A stretch of 64,000 bases of DNA, from contig NZ_JBHUEO010000026.1 of assembly GCF_042680885.1 (NCBI RefSeq), positions 62,001 to 126,000 on the forward strand, in the 5' to 3' direction. The position numbers and the translations under genes are program-made. This DNA comes from Siminovitchia sediminis. Its GTDB lineage: Bacteria > Bacillota > Bacilli > Bacillales > Bacillaceae_C. Positions 1-7,956 of the stretch are shown here, in pieces (the stretch's first letter is position 1; each line of letters opens with the position of its first letter). Under the pieces are notes generated by a model, which worked only from the letters and a program-made list of their open reading frames with translations, was not told where the DNA came from and ran no database searches.

Positions 1-1070
1 CGGATGATTCAAAGTCAGCCATTTTAATAGAAAGGGATACAGGGACCATTTTGTACGATAAGAACAGCCATGAAAAGCTTCCTCCTGCATCCATGACAAA
101 AGTGATGACGATGCTGCTGATTATGGAAGCGCTGGATAGCGGACAGATTTCGATGGATGAAAAAGTTCGTACAAGTGAGTATGCTGCTTCCATGGGCGGG
201 TCACAAATTTTTCTGGAGCCCGGGGAAGAAATGACGGTAGAGGAAATGCTGCTGGGCATTGCTATTGCATCTGCCAATGATGCTTCCGTAGCAATGGCCG
301 AAAAGATTGCCGGGACAGAGGAAGCTTTTGTCGCCAGAATGAATGAGCGGGCAAAGGAGCTAGGGCTTAAAAACACAAAATTTCAAAACCCGACAGGTTT
401 GTCAGCCAAAGACCATTACAGTACGGCACATGATATGGCGATTATGGCAAAAGAGCTCCTTAAATATGAGGGAATTACTGATTTCACAAAGCAATACGAA
501 TCTTATTTAAGGGAGGATTCGGATAAGAAGTTTTGGCTTGTCAATACAAACAAGCTTGTCCGCTTCTATCCAGGAGTAGACGGCCTGAAAACAGGATTTA
601 CGAGCGAAGCAAAATATTGTCTGACTGCAACGGCCAAAAAAGACGGGATGCGCGTGATTGCTGTCGTATTCGGAGCACCCACATCGAAAAGCCGAAATGC
701 GCAGATTACTAAAATGCTGGATTATGCATTTTCCCAATATTCCTCTCATTCATTGTATAAAAAAGGAGAGAACCTTGGAAAAGTGAAAGTAAGCAAAGGA
801 CATGTAAAAGAGATCCACGCGCAGACCAGTGAACCGATCTCTATTTTGACAAAAAAAGGCGAAAAAATCACAGACTATTCTACTGAAGTAAAACTGAATA
901 AAAATATTAAAGCACCTGTTAAGAAGGGGGATACTGTCGGCAAAATCATCATTCAAAAAGATGGAAAGCAGCTGGCTGAATCCGAATTAATTGCTGGAAA
1001 AAACGTCAAAAAGGCATCTTGGTGGCAGCTGTACAAAAGATCGTTTGGTCTGTTTACTCAAGCGAAATGA
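1..1070 (+). CDS. dacF: D-alanyl-D-alanine carboxypeptidase DacF (5' end cut by window)
   Basis: The reading frame is open from base 3 to the stop at 1068-1070, giving at least 355 residues; the signal peptide and true start lie to the left of the window. All three signatures of S11-family penicillin-binding DD-carboxypeptidases are present: SMTK (active-site Ser, codon at base 90), the SAN triad inside ASANDAS, and KTG inside GLKTGFT, followed by the C-terminal beta-rich domain and an amphipathic tail. The family removes the terminal D-Ala from peptidoglycan stem peptides outside the membrane. It sits directly upstream of spoIIAA, the position of B. subtilis dacF, whose product acts in the forespore to set cortex cross-linking. 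Read-through from dacF into spoIIA is known in B. subtilis and is possible here because no terminator is visible in the 108-base gap. Confidence 0.95.
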   Translation, partial: DDSKSAILIERDTGTILYDKNSHEKLPPASMTKVMTMLLIMEALDSGQISMDEKVRTSEYAASMGGSQIFLEPGEEMTVEEMLLGIAIASANDASVAMAEKIAGTEEAFVARMNERAKELGLKNTKFQNPTGLSAKDHYSTAHDMAIMAKELLKYEGITDFTKQYESYLREDSDKKFWLVNTNKLVRFYPGVDGLKTGFTSEAKYCLTATAKKDGMRVIAVVFGAPTSKSRNAQITKMLDYAFSQYSSHSLYKKGENLGKVKVSKGHVKEIHAQTSEPISILTKKGEKITDYSTEVKLNKNIKAPVKKGDTVGKIIIQKDGKQLAESELIAGKNVKKASWWQLYKRSFGLFTQAK

Positions 1071-1116
1071 TGAAAATTCCATAAGATTAGCGAATCACTT
1101 CTAGTTTTGTCATGAA

Positions 1117-1144
1117 GAAGGATTCGAGTGCATGGGTGTAGAAT
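1117..1144 (+). promoter_or_regulatory. SigH-type promoter of the spoIIA operon
   Basis: The -35 element GAAGGATTC (1117-1125) and the -10 element GTAGAAT (1138-1144) are separated by 12 bases. This fits the SigH consensus RnAGGAwWW-N11/12-RnnGAAT almost completely. B. subtilis spoIIA is transcribed by SigH with Spo0A, so the placement 35 bases before the start codon is as expected. I saw no convincing Spo0A box nearby. Confidence 0.8.
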
Positions 1145-1178
1145 CACTCCCTATACGATTCATAAGGAGGCCATGCAT

Positions 1179-1529
1179 GTGGGGTTAAGTATTGACATAG
1201 AAGTGATGGAGGACGTTTTATGTATCCGTCTTTCCGGAGAATTGGATCATCATACATCTGAAGATTTACGCAGCAGAATTACGGAAGCAATTGAAAAACA
1301 TGATATTATGCATCTCGTCTTAAATCTGGAGAAGCTGACCTTTATGGACAGTTCAGGACTCGGTGTGATCCTTGGAAGATACAAGCAAATTAAAATGAGA
1401 CAGGGAGAGATGGTTGTGTGTTCCATTTCTCCCCCAGTCAAACGGTTATTTGAAATGTCCGGTCTATTCAAAATCATCCGTTTGGAGTCTTCAGAAAAAT
1501 TTGCACTTGAAAGATTGGGGGTTGCCTGA
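1179..1529 (+). CDS. spoIIAA: Anti-sigma F factor antagonist SpoIIAA
   Basis: STAS-domain protein of 116 residues. Unphosphorylated SpoIIAA binds SpoIIAB and frees SigF in the forespore. The phosphorylation site lies in MDSSGLGV, and with the GTG start at 1179 the target serine is residue 58, as in B. subtilis. The GTG is chosen because AAGGAGG (1164-1170) lies 8 bases upstream, whereas the ATG at 1173 is only 2 bases from it; longer upstream starts have no ribosome site. First gene of the spoIIA operon, separated by one base from spoIIAB. The sequence is close to B. subtilis SpoIIAA across its whole length. Confidence 0.97.
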   Translation: MGLSIDIEVMEDVLCIRLSGELDHHTSEDLRSRITEAIEKHDIMHLVLNLEKLTFMDSSGLGVILGRYKQIKMRQGEMVVCSISPPVKRLFEMSGLFKIIRLESSEKFALERLGVA

Positions 1530-1530
1530 T

Positions 1531-1971
1531 ATGAGAAACGAGATGCAAATTCAATTTAGTGCACTCAGCCAAAATGAATCCTTTGCAAGGGTTACAGTTG
1601 CCGCGTTTATTGCACAGCTGGATCCAACTCTCGATGAAATGACTGAGATCAAGACCGTCGTATCAGAAGCTGTTACCAATGCCATTATACACGGGTATGA
1701 GCAGAATCCTGCCGGAATTGTTACTATTTCAGCTGTAATCGAAGATGGAAAAATCGACTTGGTGATTAAAGATACGGGTGTCGGTATTTCAGACATTGAT
1801 GAAGCCAGGCAGCCGTTATTTACCACAAAGCCGGAAATGGAACGGTCAGGAATGGGGTTTACCATTATGGAAAACTTTACGGATCACCTGGAAATCCAAT
1901 CCGAGCCAGGGACAGGCACAACGATACGTTTAATTAAGTATGTAACGAAAAATAAAGCGTTGTGCAATTAA
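1531..1971 (+). CDS. spoIIAB: Anti-sigma F factor and protein kinase SpoIIAB
   Basis: A GHKL-fold serine kinase of 146 residues, the same length as in B. subtilis. It holds SigF inactive and phosphorylates SpoIIAA. The N-box EAVTNAIIHGY carries the Mg-binding Asn, the G1 box is DTGVGI, and the ATP-lid and G2 region reads TTKPEMERSGMGF. It begins one base after the spoIIAA stop (TGATATG arrangement), indicating translational coupling, which suits a stoichiometric switch. A longer in-frame extension into spoIIAA has no ribosome site and is rejected. Confidence 0.97.
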   Translation: MRNEMQIQFSALSQNESFARVTVAAFIAQLDPTLDEMTEIKTVVSEAVTNAIIHGYEQNPAGIVTISAVIEDGKIDLVIKDTGVGISDIDEARQPLFTTKPEMERSGMGFTIMENFTDHLEIQSEPGTGTTIRLIKYVTKNKALCN

Positions 1972-1983
1972 GGAGCCGCGCCT

Positions 1984-2745
1984 ATGGATGTGGAACTTAA
2001 GAAAGACTCAAGCAAATCGTTTTTAACGGATGAAGAGGTGAAAGAGTATATCAGAAGAAGCCAGGATGGAGATCAGGAAGCGCGGGATCTTCTCGTGGAA
2101 AAAAACATGAGACTCGTTTGGTCTGTCGTTCAGCGCTTCTTAAACAGGGGTTACGAACCGGATGATCTATTCCAGATTGGAAGCATTGGACTGTTAAAAT
2201 CTGTTGATAAGTTTGACCTCTCCTATGATGTGAAATTCTCCACTTATGCTGTTCCTATGATTATTGGAGAAATCCAGCGGTTTATCCGGGATGATGGTAC
2301 GGTGAAGGTAAGCCGTTCCTTAAAAGAACTAAGCAATAAAATTAGAAGGTCAAAAGATGAATTGGCAAAAAACCATGGCAGGGTACCAACCGTATCGGAG
2401 ATTGCGGAGTATTTGGAAGTCCCGGTGGAAGATGTTATTTTGGCACAAGATGCAGGGCGCACGCCGGCATCGATCCATGAAACTGTGTATGAAAATGACG
2501 GCGATCCAATTACCTTAATGGATCAGCTGTCGGATCATAATGAACATAAGTGGTTTGATAAAATCGCTTTGGAGGAGGCTATCAGAGATCTGGATGAGCG
2601 TGAGCGCCTCATTGTTTATCTGAGATATTATAAAGACCAAACGCAGTCTGAGGTAGCTAAGAGACTGGAAATTTCACAAGTGCAAGTTTCCCGTCTTGAA
2701 AAAAAGATATTGGAACAAATGAAAGATCGCATGGATACTTCCTGA
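1984..2745 (+). CDS. sigF: Forespore RNA polymerase sigma factor SigF
   Basis: A sigma-70 family factor of 253 residues (B. subtilis 255). Region 2 reads NMRLVWSVVQRFLNRGYEPDDLFQIGSIGLLKSVDKFD with the usual core-binding DLFQIG. Region 3 follows, and region 4 carries a helix-turn-helix (QSEVAKRLEISQVQVSRLEKK). It directs the first forespore gene set, including spoIIQ, spoIIR and sigG. It is preceded by TTAAGGAG and is the last gene of spoIIA. Its 3' end is part of a strong intrinsic terminator, so spoVA downstream must have its own promoter. Confidence 0.97.
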   Translation: MDVELKKDSSKSFLTDEEVKEYIRRSQDGDQEARDLLVEKNMRLVWSVVQRFLNRGYEPDDLFQIGSIGLLKSVDKFDLSYDVKFSTYAVPMIIGEIQRFIRDDGTVKVSRSLKELSNKIRRSKDELAKNHGRVPTVSEIAEYLEVPVEDVILAQDAGRTPASIHETVYENDGDPITLMDQLSDHNEHKWFDKIALEEAIRDLDERERLIVYLRYYKDQTQSEVAKRLEISQVQVSRLEKKILEQMKDRMDTS

Positions 2746-2770
2746 ACGGGAAGATCCATGCGATTTTTTA
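2728..2770 (+). terminator. Intrinsic terminator overlapping the end of sigF
   Basis: CGCATGGAT (2728-2736) pairs with ATCCATGCG (2754-2762), with an inner TTCC/GGGAA pairing, followed by ATTTTTTAT. The stop codon of sigF lies in the loop. Confidence 0.9.
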
Positions 2771-2778
2771 TGTTTACA

Positions 2779-2809
2779 TGCATGGCCGGAACAACAATGT
2801 AGCATACTA
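2779..2809 (+). promoter_or_regulatory. SigF/SigG-type promoter of the spoVA operon
   Basis: TGCATG (2779-2784) and CATACTA (2803-2809) are spaced by 18 bases. Both hexamer-like elements match the forespore consensus (TGHATR, CATnHTA) perfectly. This fits the SigG control of spoVA known in B. subtilis and follows directly on the sigF terminator. Confidence 0.8.
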
Positions 2810-2838
2810 TCTCATACACAAATGATGCAGGAAGTGGA

Positions 2839-3462
2839 ATGATGGAGAACTCAATCTATCTTCAAATGAAACACCGATTGAAAATAAAAAGGGGCGATAT
2901 ATTAAAGCTCCAGGACATAGCTCATATCATTGTTCCTGAAGGGTTGAAGGACCTGCATGAAATCACGGTACTGAAAAATACATCTAACATTGAAAAAAAA
3001 TTTTTTGTACTGGATGTCATTTCAGTTGTCCGTAAAATAAAGCGGCGTTATCCTGATGCAGACATTCAAATTATTGGACCGACTGAAACGATTTTTGAAA
3101 TGGAAGAGCAAAGAAAAAAAGCTTCGCCGCTGTTATTTGCCCTTGTCTGGCTTTTGCTGTTTATCGGATCAGGACTTGCAATTATAAACTTTCATGAGGA
3201 AACAAGCATGCAGGCCATGCATCAAAAGATTTATTGGATGATGACCGGAAAGATGAACTCGACTCCCTATATTGTTCAAATTCCTTATTCGTTGGGACTT
3301 GGAGTTGGGATGGTTTTATTTTTTAACCATGTTTTCAAAAAAAGAATCAACGAAGAGCCCAGTCCGCTGGAAATTGAGATGTTTAATTACCAGCAAGATT
3401 TGGATCAATATGTAGTTTTGAATAAGCATAAAGAAAGCGCGAAATATCATGACGATCCTTAA
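2839..3462 (+). CDS. spoVAA: Stage V sporulation protein AA
   Basis: 207 residues with a cytosolic N-terminal domain of about 90 residues, a membrane helix at roughly residues 96-114 (LLFALVWLLLFIGSGLAII), a middle loop and a second membrane segment near residues 150-165. Length and layout match B. subtilis SpoVAA (206). SpoVA proteins act in dipicolinic acid movement across the inner spore membrane; AA and AB are accessory members. Two adjacent ATG codons (2839 and 2842) follow AGGAAGTGG and either could be used. The gene overlaps spoVAB by 14 bases. See the finding on the missing spoVAC-AD-AE genes. Confidence 0.92.
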   Translation: MMENSIYLQMKHRLKIKRGDILKLQDIAHIIVPEGLKDLHEITVLKNTSNIEKKFFVLDVISVVRKIKRRYPDADIQIIGPTETIFEMEEQRKKASPLLFALVWLLLFIGSGLAIINFHEETSMQAMHQKIYWMMTGKMNSTPYIVQIPYSLGLGVGMVLFFNHVFKKRINEEPSPLEIEMFNYQQDLDQYVVLNKHKESAKYHDDP

Positions 3463-3874
3463 ATCGATTGCGGTGATCTTCGTCGGGCTTTCCGGCGGGA
3501 TTGCTGTAGGAATTGGCTTTGTCGCCTTTTTAACTGTTCTTGGTATCATCCCGCGCCTGACGCAGCTCACAAAAACGGGTGAGTATATTCATGTTTATGA
3601 ATGGGCGGTTATATTCAGCGTCGTTTTGGCAAGTTTTGCTGATCTAAATAATATATCCGTTCCGGTTGGAGCTGCATTTTTGATTCCTGTCGGATTTGCC
3701 AGCGGGATGTTTATAGGTATGCTTGCTGCTGCTCTTACAGAGGTTTTGAATGTACTGCCCATTATGTCGAAAAGAATAGGAATGGACGGTATGTTAATTA
3801 CTTTATTAATGGGACTGGTACTCGGCAAACTGGTGGGTTCGTTGTTTCAATGGCTTTTTTTCGCCAATTATTAA
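3449..3874 (+). CDS. spoVAB: Stage V sporulation protein AB
   Basis: An integral membrane protein of 141 residues, identical in length to B. subtilis SpoVAB. It has about four hydrophobic segments (near residues 4-28, 50-70, 75-97 and 112-136). It starts inside spoVAA, so translation is probably coupled. In B. subtilis the next gene is spoVAC; here the next gene, 26 bases downstream, is spoVAF. Confidence 0.92.
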   Translation: MTILKSIAVIFVGLSGGIAVGIGFVAFLTVLGIIPRLTQLTKTGEYIHVYEWAVIFSVVLASFADLNNISVPVGAAFLIPVGFASGMFIGMLAAALTEVLNVLPIMSKRIGMDGMLITLLMGLVLGKLVGSLFQWLFFANY

Positions 3875-3900
3875 AGAGCCTCTGGAAAGGAGTTGCTTGA

Positions 3901-5388
3901 ATGAAAAATCAGGCCGAAAAGAACTTTAAGGAGATTCCGGAAGATCTTGATGTTTTGGAGAAATATTATGAAGAAAGAGTGGGGCTGGGAACCAGCTTTG
4001 ATATTGGTATCCGAAAGCTCGTCATTTTGAAAACAAACATTCACTTTTACTATGTCAACGGGCTTTGTGATACCGCTTTTATCATAGAGTTGATCAAAGA
4101 GCTTGTGGAGTTAAACGAACGGGAAAAGCCTGCCAAAAATGTATTTGATATCGTACAGAACAGGCTCGTTCATGAATCAGTGGAAACAGCAAAAACAATA
4201 GATGAAATGACTGATCAGGTGTTGTCGGGCTTATTGGCCATTGTGGTAGAAGGTGAAAAGCGCGCAATTATTGTAGATGTCCGGAGTTATCCGGGCAGGA
4301 CCCCGGAAGAGCCGGATACTGAAAAAGTTGTCAGGGGATCCCGGGATGGCTATGTTGAAAATATTATCATGAATACTGCCCTGACAAGACGGCGGATCAG
4401 AGATGAAAATTTACGGTTTGAAATTTTCAAGGTAGGCGAAAGATCAAAGACTGACATTGCCATCGGTTATATTGAGGATGTTGCCAATCCGCAGTTAATC
4501 GAAACGATTAGAAAAGAAATTAAAGAAATAGATATTGATGGTATTTCCATGACCGATAAAACTGTCGAGGAATATTTAATGAAGCAGGGATACAATCCCT
4601 ATCCGCTTGTCAGGTATACGGAAAGGGCGGATGTGGGGGCGATGCATCTGCTCGAAGGCCATGTGTTAATTTTTATAGATACATCTCCCAGTGTCATGAT
4701 TGCGCCTGCCACTTATTTTCACCATGTTCAGCATGCCGAAGAATACCGCCAGTCCCCTGCTGTTGGGACATTTGTCCGATGGACAAGATTTCTTGGAATT
4801 TGGGCTTCTATCTTTGTATTGCCATTGTGGTTTTTGTATTCAATCGAGCCTTCTCTGCTTCCGGAGAACCTTTCGTATATTGGTCCCAATAAAGAATCGG
4901 ATGTCCCTTTAATCGTCCAGCTGCTGATTGCGGATTTGGGGATTGAATTTCTGAGGATTGCAGCCATTCATACACCTACACCGCTTTCAACCGCCATGGG
5001 ATTAATTGCCGCTGTATTAATCGGACAGATCGCGGTAGATGTCGGCTTATTCCACTCTGAAGTGATCCTCTATGTATCCGTTGCGGCCATAGGTACATTT
5101 GCCACCCCAAGTTACGAGTTAAGTGTGGCTAATAAAATGATTCGAATGGGCTTGCTCATCTTGGTCGCCTTGTTTAAAGTACCGGGGCTTATTGTGGGCA
5201 TCACAATTTATATCTTATATCTGGTGTCTTTACGGCCTTTAAATGCGCCTTATATGTGGCCGTTGCTTCCGTTCAGTCCGAAGGCTTTTCTACACATTCT
5301 GATCAGGCGTTCAGTGCCTGGAAGTATCTTGCGGCCAAGCATAGTACACCCGCGGAATCGTTTTCGCCAGCCGCATAACAAGTCATAA
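3901..5388 (+). CDS. spoVAF: Stage V sporulation protein AF (GerA-family membrane protein)
   Basis: 495 residues (B. subtilis 493). It has a large cytosolic domain of about 290 residues and a C-terminal block of membrane helices from about residue 294 onward, the layout of GerA A-subunit-like proteins. Motifs typical of SpoVAF are visible: VRSYPGRTPEEPDTEKVVRG, FIDTSPSVM, and the C-terminal SLRPLNAPYMWP. The C-terminus is basic and Asn/His rich. The start is an ATG following GGAAAGGAG. It is normally the last gene of a seven-gene operon; here it is the third of three. It is thought to help the SpoVA channel and germinant receptors during germination. Confidence 0.93.
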   Translation: MKNQAEKNFKEIPEDLDVLEKYYEERVGLGTSFDIGIRKLVILKTNIHFYYVNGLCDTAFIIELIKELVELNEREKPAKNVFDIVQNRLVHESVETAKTIDEMTDQVLSGLLAIVVEGEKRAIIVDVRSYPGRTPEEPDTEKVVRGSRDGYVENIIMNTALTRRRIRDENLRFEIFKVGERSKTDIAIGYIEDVANPQLIETIRKEIKEIDIDGISMTDKTVEEYLMKQGYNPYPLVRYTERADVGAMHLLEGHVLIFIDTSPSVMIAPATYFHHVQHAEEYRQSPAVGTFVRWTRFLGIWASIFVLPLWFLYSIEPSLLPENLSYIGPNKESDVPLIVQLLIADLGIEFLRIAAIHTPTPLSTAMGLIAAVLIGQIAVDVGLFHSEVILYVSVAAIGTFATPSYELSVANKMIRMGLLILVALFKVPGLIVGITIYILYLVSLRPLNAPYMWPLLPFSPKAFLHILIRRSVPGSILRPSIVHPRNRFRQPHNKS

Positions 5389-5453
5389 GACCATTGCAGA
5401 AATGCACCAATTATGATAAAGTTATGCTTACTTAATAGGGTTTGTATATCTAT

Positions 5454-5485
5454 AAAGCAATCGGTGTACAACCGATTGCTTTGTT
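5454..5485 (+). terminator. Hairpin between spoVAF and lysA
   Basis: AAAGCAATCGGT (5454-5465) and ACCGATTGCTTT (5471-5482) form a perfect 12-bp stem with a 5-base loop. The T tract afterwards is short (TTTGTTG), so efficiency is uncertain, but the position at the end of spoVA fits a terminator. Confidence 0.75.
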
Positions 5486-5514
5486 GATTGTAGATGCCAG
5501 TAAGGGGGAATAAG

Positions 5515-6834
5515 ATGTACTTACACGGGACAGCATCTGTGAATGGAGAGGGCCATCTTGAAATTGGCGGATGCGATACGGTAGAACTAGTGGAAAAATA
5601 CGGAACACCATTATATGTATATGATGTAGAATTAATCCGAAGCCGGGCACGATCCTTTAAAAAAATGTTTGATAAGCATGGCGTTAAATCGCAGGTTGCA
5701 TACGCAAGTAAAGCGTTCTCCTCCATTGCCATGCTTCAGCTGGTTCATGAAGAAGGACTGTCGTTGGATGTGGTATCCGGCGGAGAATTATATACGGCAA
5801 TTGCTGCAAATTTCCCTTTGGAAAAGGTGCATTTTCATGGAAATAACAAGAGTGAAGAAGAACTGGAAATGGCACTGGAGTATCAGATCGGCTGTATTGT
5901 CGTAGATAATTTCCACGAGCTTCATATGCTCCACCATTTATGCCAGGAAAGAAACCAACATGTCAATATTCTGCTTCGAGTTACCCCGGGGATTGAAGCT
6001 CATACACATGATTATATTCTGACAGGACAGGAAGATTCCAAATTTGGCTTTGACCTGGAAAACGGACAGGCAGAAACAGCACTCGCTGTCGCTTTGGAAA
6101 GCGGATATCTCAACGTTTTGGGAACCCATTGCCATATTGGATCACAGATCTTTGAAACATCGGGTTTTATCCACGCAGCAAAAAAAGTTTTGGAAAAACT
6201 GAGCGAGTGGAAAAATGAATATCAGTTCACTCCAAAAGTATTAAATCTTGGCGGCGGATTTGGGATCCGTTACACTGAGGAAGACAAACCTCTTCTGCCG
6301 GAACAGTATGTAGAAGAACTGATCACGGAAGTCAGAAAGGAAACAAAACGCCTTTCCATGCCTATGCCGGAGATTTGGATTGAGCCGGGCAGATCACTTG
6401 TGGGGGATGCTGGAACCACTTTATATTCGATCGGCTCCAAAAAAGAGGTCCCAAATATACGGAAGTATATTGCTGTTGACGGAGGAATGAGTGATAATAT
6501 AAGGCCTGCTTTGTATGATGCAAAATATGAAGCCGTTTTGGCTAACCGCGTTCATGATAAGCAGGATGACATCGTCTCGATCGCAGGCAAATGCTGTGAA
6601 TCCGGAGATATGCTCATTTGGGATTTACCTCTTCCGGAACCGGGATCCAATGACATTTTAGCCGTATTTTGTACAGGTGCTTACGGGTATGCGATGGCCA
6701 ATAACTATAACCGTATTCCAAGACCTCCGGTTGTTTTTGTGGAGAATGGAAAAAGCAGGCTTGTGGTCAAGCGAGAAACATATGAAGATTTAATCAGGCT
6801 GGATGTTCCATTTAATGAAAAATCCACGATATAG
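5515..6834 (+). CDS. lysA: Diaminopimelate decarboxylase LysA
   Basis: A PLP enzyme that converts meso-diaminopimelate to L-lysine, the last step of lysine synthesis. 439 residues, the same as B. subtilis LysA. The PLP lysine is in YASKAFSS (about residue 66). Other family motifs are THCHIGSQ, NLGGGFGIRY, EPGRSLVGDAG, CCESGD (active-site Cys) and GAYGYAMANNYN. The ATG at 5515 follows TAAGGGGGAA; an upstream in-frame ATG at 5494 has no ribosome site and adds residues absent from relatives. In the B. subtilis position after spoVAF; dapB, another gene of the pathway, is at 54.8 kb. Confidence 0.97.
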   Translation: MYLHGTASVNGEGHLEIGGCDTVELVEKYGTPLYVYDVELIRSRARSFKKMFDKHGVKSQVAYASKAFSSIAMLQLVHEEGLSLDVVSGGELYTAIAANFPLEKVHFHGNNKSEEELEMALEYQIGCIVVDNFHELHMLHHLCQERNQHVNILLRVTPGIEAHTHDYILTGQEDSKFGFDLENGQAETALAVALESGYLNVLGTHCHIGSQIFETSGFIHAAKKVLEKLSEWKNEYQFTPKVLNLGGGFGIRYTEEDKPLLPEQYVEELITEVRKETKRLSMPMPEIWIEPGRSLVGDAGTTLYSIGSKKEVPNIRKYIAVDGGMSDNIRPALYDAKYEAVLANRVHDKQDDIVSIAGKCCESGDMLIWDLPLPEPGSNDILAVFCTGAYGYAMANNYNRIPRPPVVFVENGKSRLVVKRETYEDLIRLDVPFNEKSTI

Positions 6835-6854
6835 CCCTGTTATCAGCCAAAAGT

Positions 6855-6883
6855 TTGCGAAAAACAACAAATACCGGTAAAAT
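6855..6883 (+). promoter_or_regulatory. Candidate SigA promoter between lysA and ribT
   Basis: TTGCGA (6855-6860) and TAAAAT (6878-6883) with a 17-base spacer. This would drive the small membrane-peptide ORF and ribT independently of lysA. Confidence 0.45.
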
Positions 6884-6916
6884 GATCGATGTTGATGATA
6901 AGCTGGCAAATAGATC

Positions 6917-7036
6917 ATGATGAAAGTGAAGTGTTTGTTTTTGCGCAAAAGCAATATCACGCTGTTTATCATTTTGTTGGCAATGTCGCTTGTATGGGGG
7001 ATTATATACTGGCTTTTTATTGTACCAAATAAATAA
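6917..7036 (+). CDS. Possible small single-span membrane peptide
   Basis: A 39-residue ORF running from ATG 6917 to TAA 7034. It begins MMKVKCLFLRKSN, a basic N-terminus, and continues with one strongly hydrophobic helix of about 20 residues (ITLFIILLAMSLVWGIIYWL) and a short tail ending PNK. A promoter-like pair lies 34 bases upstream and ribT begins 39 bases downstream. The ribosome site is weak (AAGCTGG about 15 bases upstream). I do not recognise a family. It could be a real short membrane protein or a chance ORF; the positive-inside charge pattern favours the former. Confidence 0.35.
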   Translation: MMKVKCLFLRKSNITLFIILLAMSLVWGIIYWLFIVPNK

Positions 7037-7075
7037 AGAAGCGATGAAAGAAAACGTATTGATGAGGGGTTAGTC

Positions 7076-7447
7076 ATGTTAATTCGCTATAAAAAAGCCT
7101 ACGAAAAAATTGCAATGGGCCTCCTGTCTTTTATGCCCAATGTGAAAGATTTAAAAAAGCTTCAACAGACGATGAAGCAATATGAGGAAGATGGCAACAG
7201 GCAGCTTTATCTGTGGAAAGCAGATGATGATATCATCGGACTGCTTGGAGCATATATTGATGATGACACCATTGAAATCCAGCATATTTGTGTCACTCCT
7301 TCCCATCGCCACGAAGGAATTGGAAAATGTATGGTAAAGGCACTAAAAGATCTCCATTCAAACAAGCAGCTGAAACCCAATGAAGATACAGTAGCCTTTC
7401 TTGAAAAGTGCAAATTTCTAAAGGACGAAGAAAACCCGGATGAGTAA
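7076..7447 (+). CDS. ribT: GNAT-family N-acetyltransferase RibT
   Basis: 123 residues with strong similarity to B. subtilis RibT along its whole length (MLIRYKKAYEKIAMGLLSFMPN near the N-terminus). The acetyl-CoA binding loop is in HRHEGIGKCM. In B. subtilis RibT is the last gene of the riboflavin operon ribDEAHT and its substrate is unknown. Here no riboflavin biosynthesis gene and no FMN riboswitch precede it. The start ATG follows TGAGGGG. The stop codon is inside a hairpin shared with ypuF. Confidence 0.9.
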   Translation: MLIRYKKAYEKIAMGLLSFMPNVKDLKKLQQTMKQYEEDGNRQLYLWKADDDIIGLLGAYIDDDTIEIQHICVTPSHRHEGIGKCMVKALKDLHSNKQLKPNEDTVAFLEKCKFLKDEENPDE

Positions 7448-7465
7448 TCTTATCCGGGTTTAATA
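7432..7465. terminator. Bidirectional terminator between ribT and ypuF
   Basis: AAACCCGGAT (7432-7441) pairs with ATCCGGGTTT (7452-7461). The stop codons of both convergent genes (7445-7447 and 7450-7452) sit in the loop. A and T flanks allow use from either side. Confidence 0.8.
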
Positions 7466-7956
7466 ATTGTGGAGTCCTGTGAGATACTGGGTATTTTCTT
7501 TCTTAACACATGTTTATGAATGATCTCTTCATGAAAATCATCTTTATTGCCCCAAATCCACCCACAAGAACGAACACGTTCTTTGCAAACAGTCAGCAAT
7601 TCCAGATCGATAATGGGCAGGTCTTTGGCTTGGTAGGGGAGATCCGCCTGGATTTCCATATAACTTTGCTGAATCATTATGATTAGCTCACGATGATCCA
7701 GTCCAAGCGAATGAACTTCCGCTTTCCTTTGAATGAAGATGTTATAAGCCTTATCCATCATTTTATAAGCACCTTTTTTATTCCCCCGGCGATAATGGTA
7801 AAAGCCAACAGCCACCTGAATGAGGCCAACCCATACAGAGCCTTTTTCCGTTCCACTTCGCTTCCAATGTTCCTCCAATATTTCGTGGCATTCAAAAAAA
7901 TCCCTGTCCCCATGAAAATGGGTGAGAAACTCGATATATGGCAAAGGAAAGATCAC
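7450..7956 (-). CDS. ypuF: DUF309 protein YpuF
   Basis: 168 residues. The N-terminal signature FFECHEILEEHWK followed by WVGLIQVAVGFYHYRRGNKKGA is the DUF309 family, whose B. subtilis member YpuF (about 174 residues) lies next to scpA. Function unknown; the His/Glu pattern suggests a small helical bundle. The start is GTG (7956-7954) with AAGGAG 8 bases upstream on this strand. It is convergent with ribT and divergent from scpA. Confidence 0.88.
   Translation of the reverse strand: MIFPLPYIEFLTHFHGDRDFFECHEILEEHWKRSGTEKGSVWVGLIQVAVGFYHYRRGNKKGAYKMMDKAYNIFIQRKAEVHSLGLDHRELIIMIQQSYMEIQADLPYQAKDLPIIDLELLTVCKERVRSCGWIWGNKDDFHEEIIHKHVLRKKIPSISQDSTIIKPG

Noticed and set aside
1414..1530. Longer start for spoIIAB inside spoIIAA
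   Set aside because: No ribosome site, and the ATG at 1531 gives exactly the known length and N-terminus.
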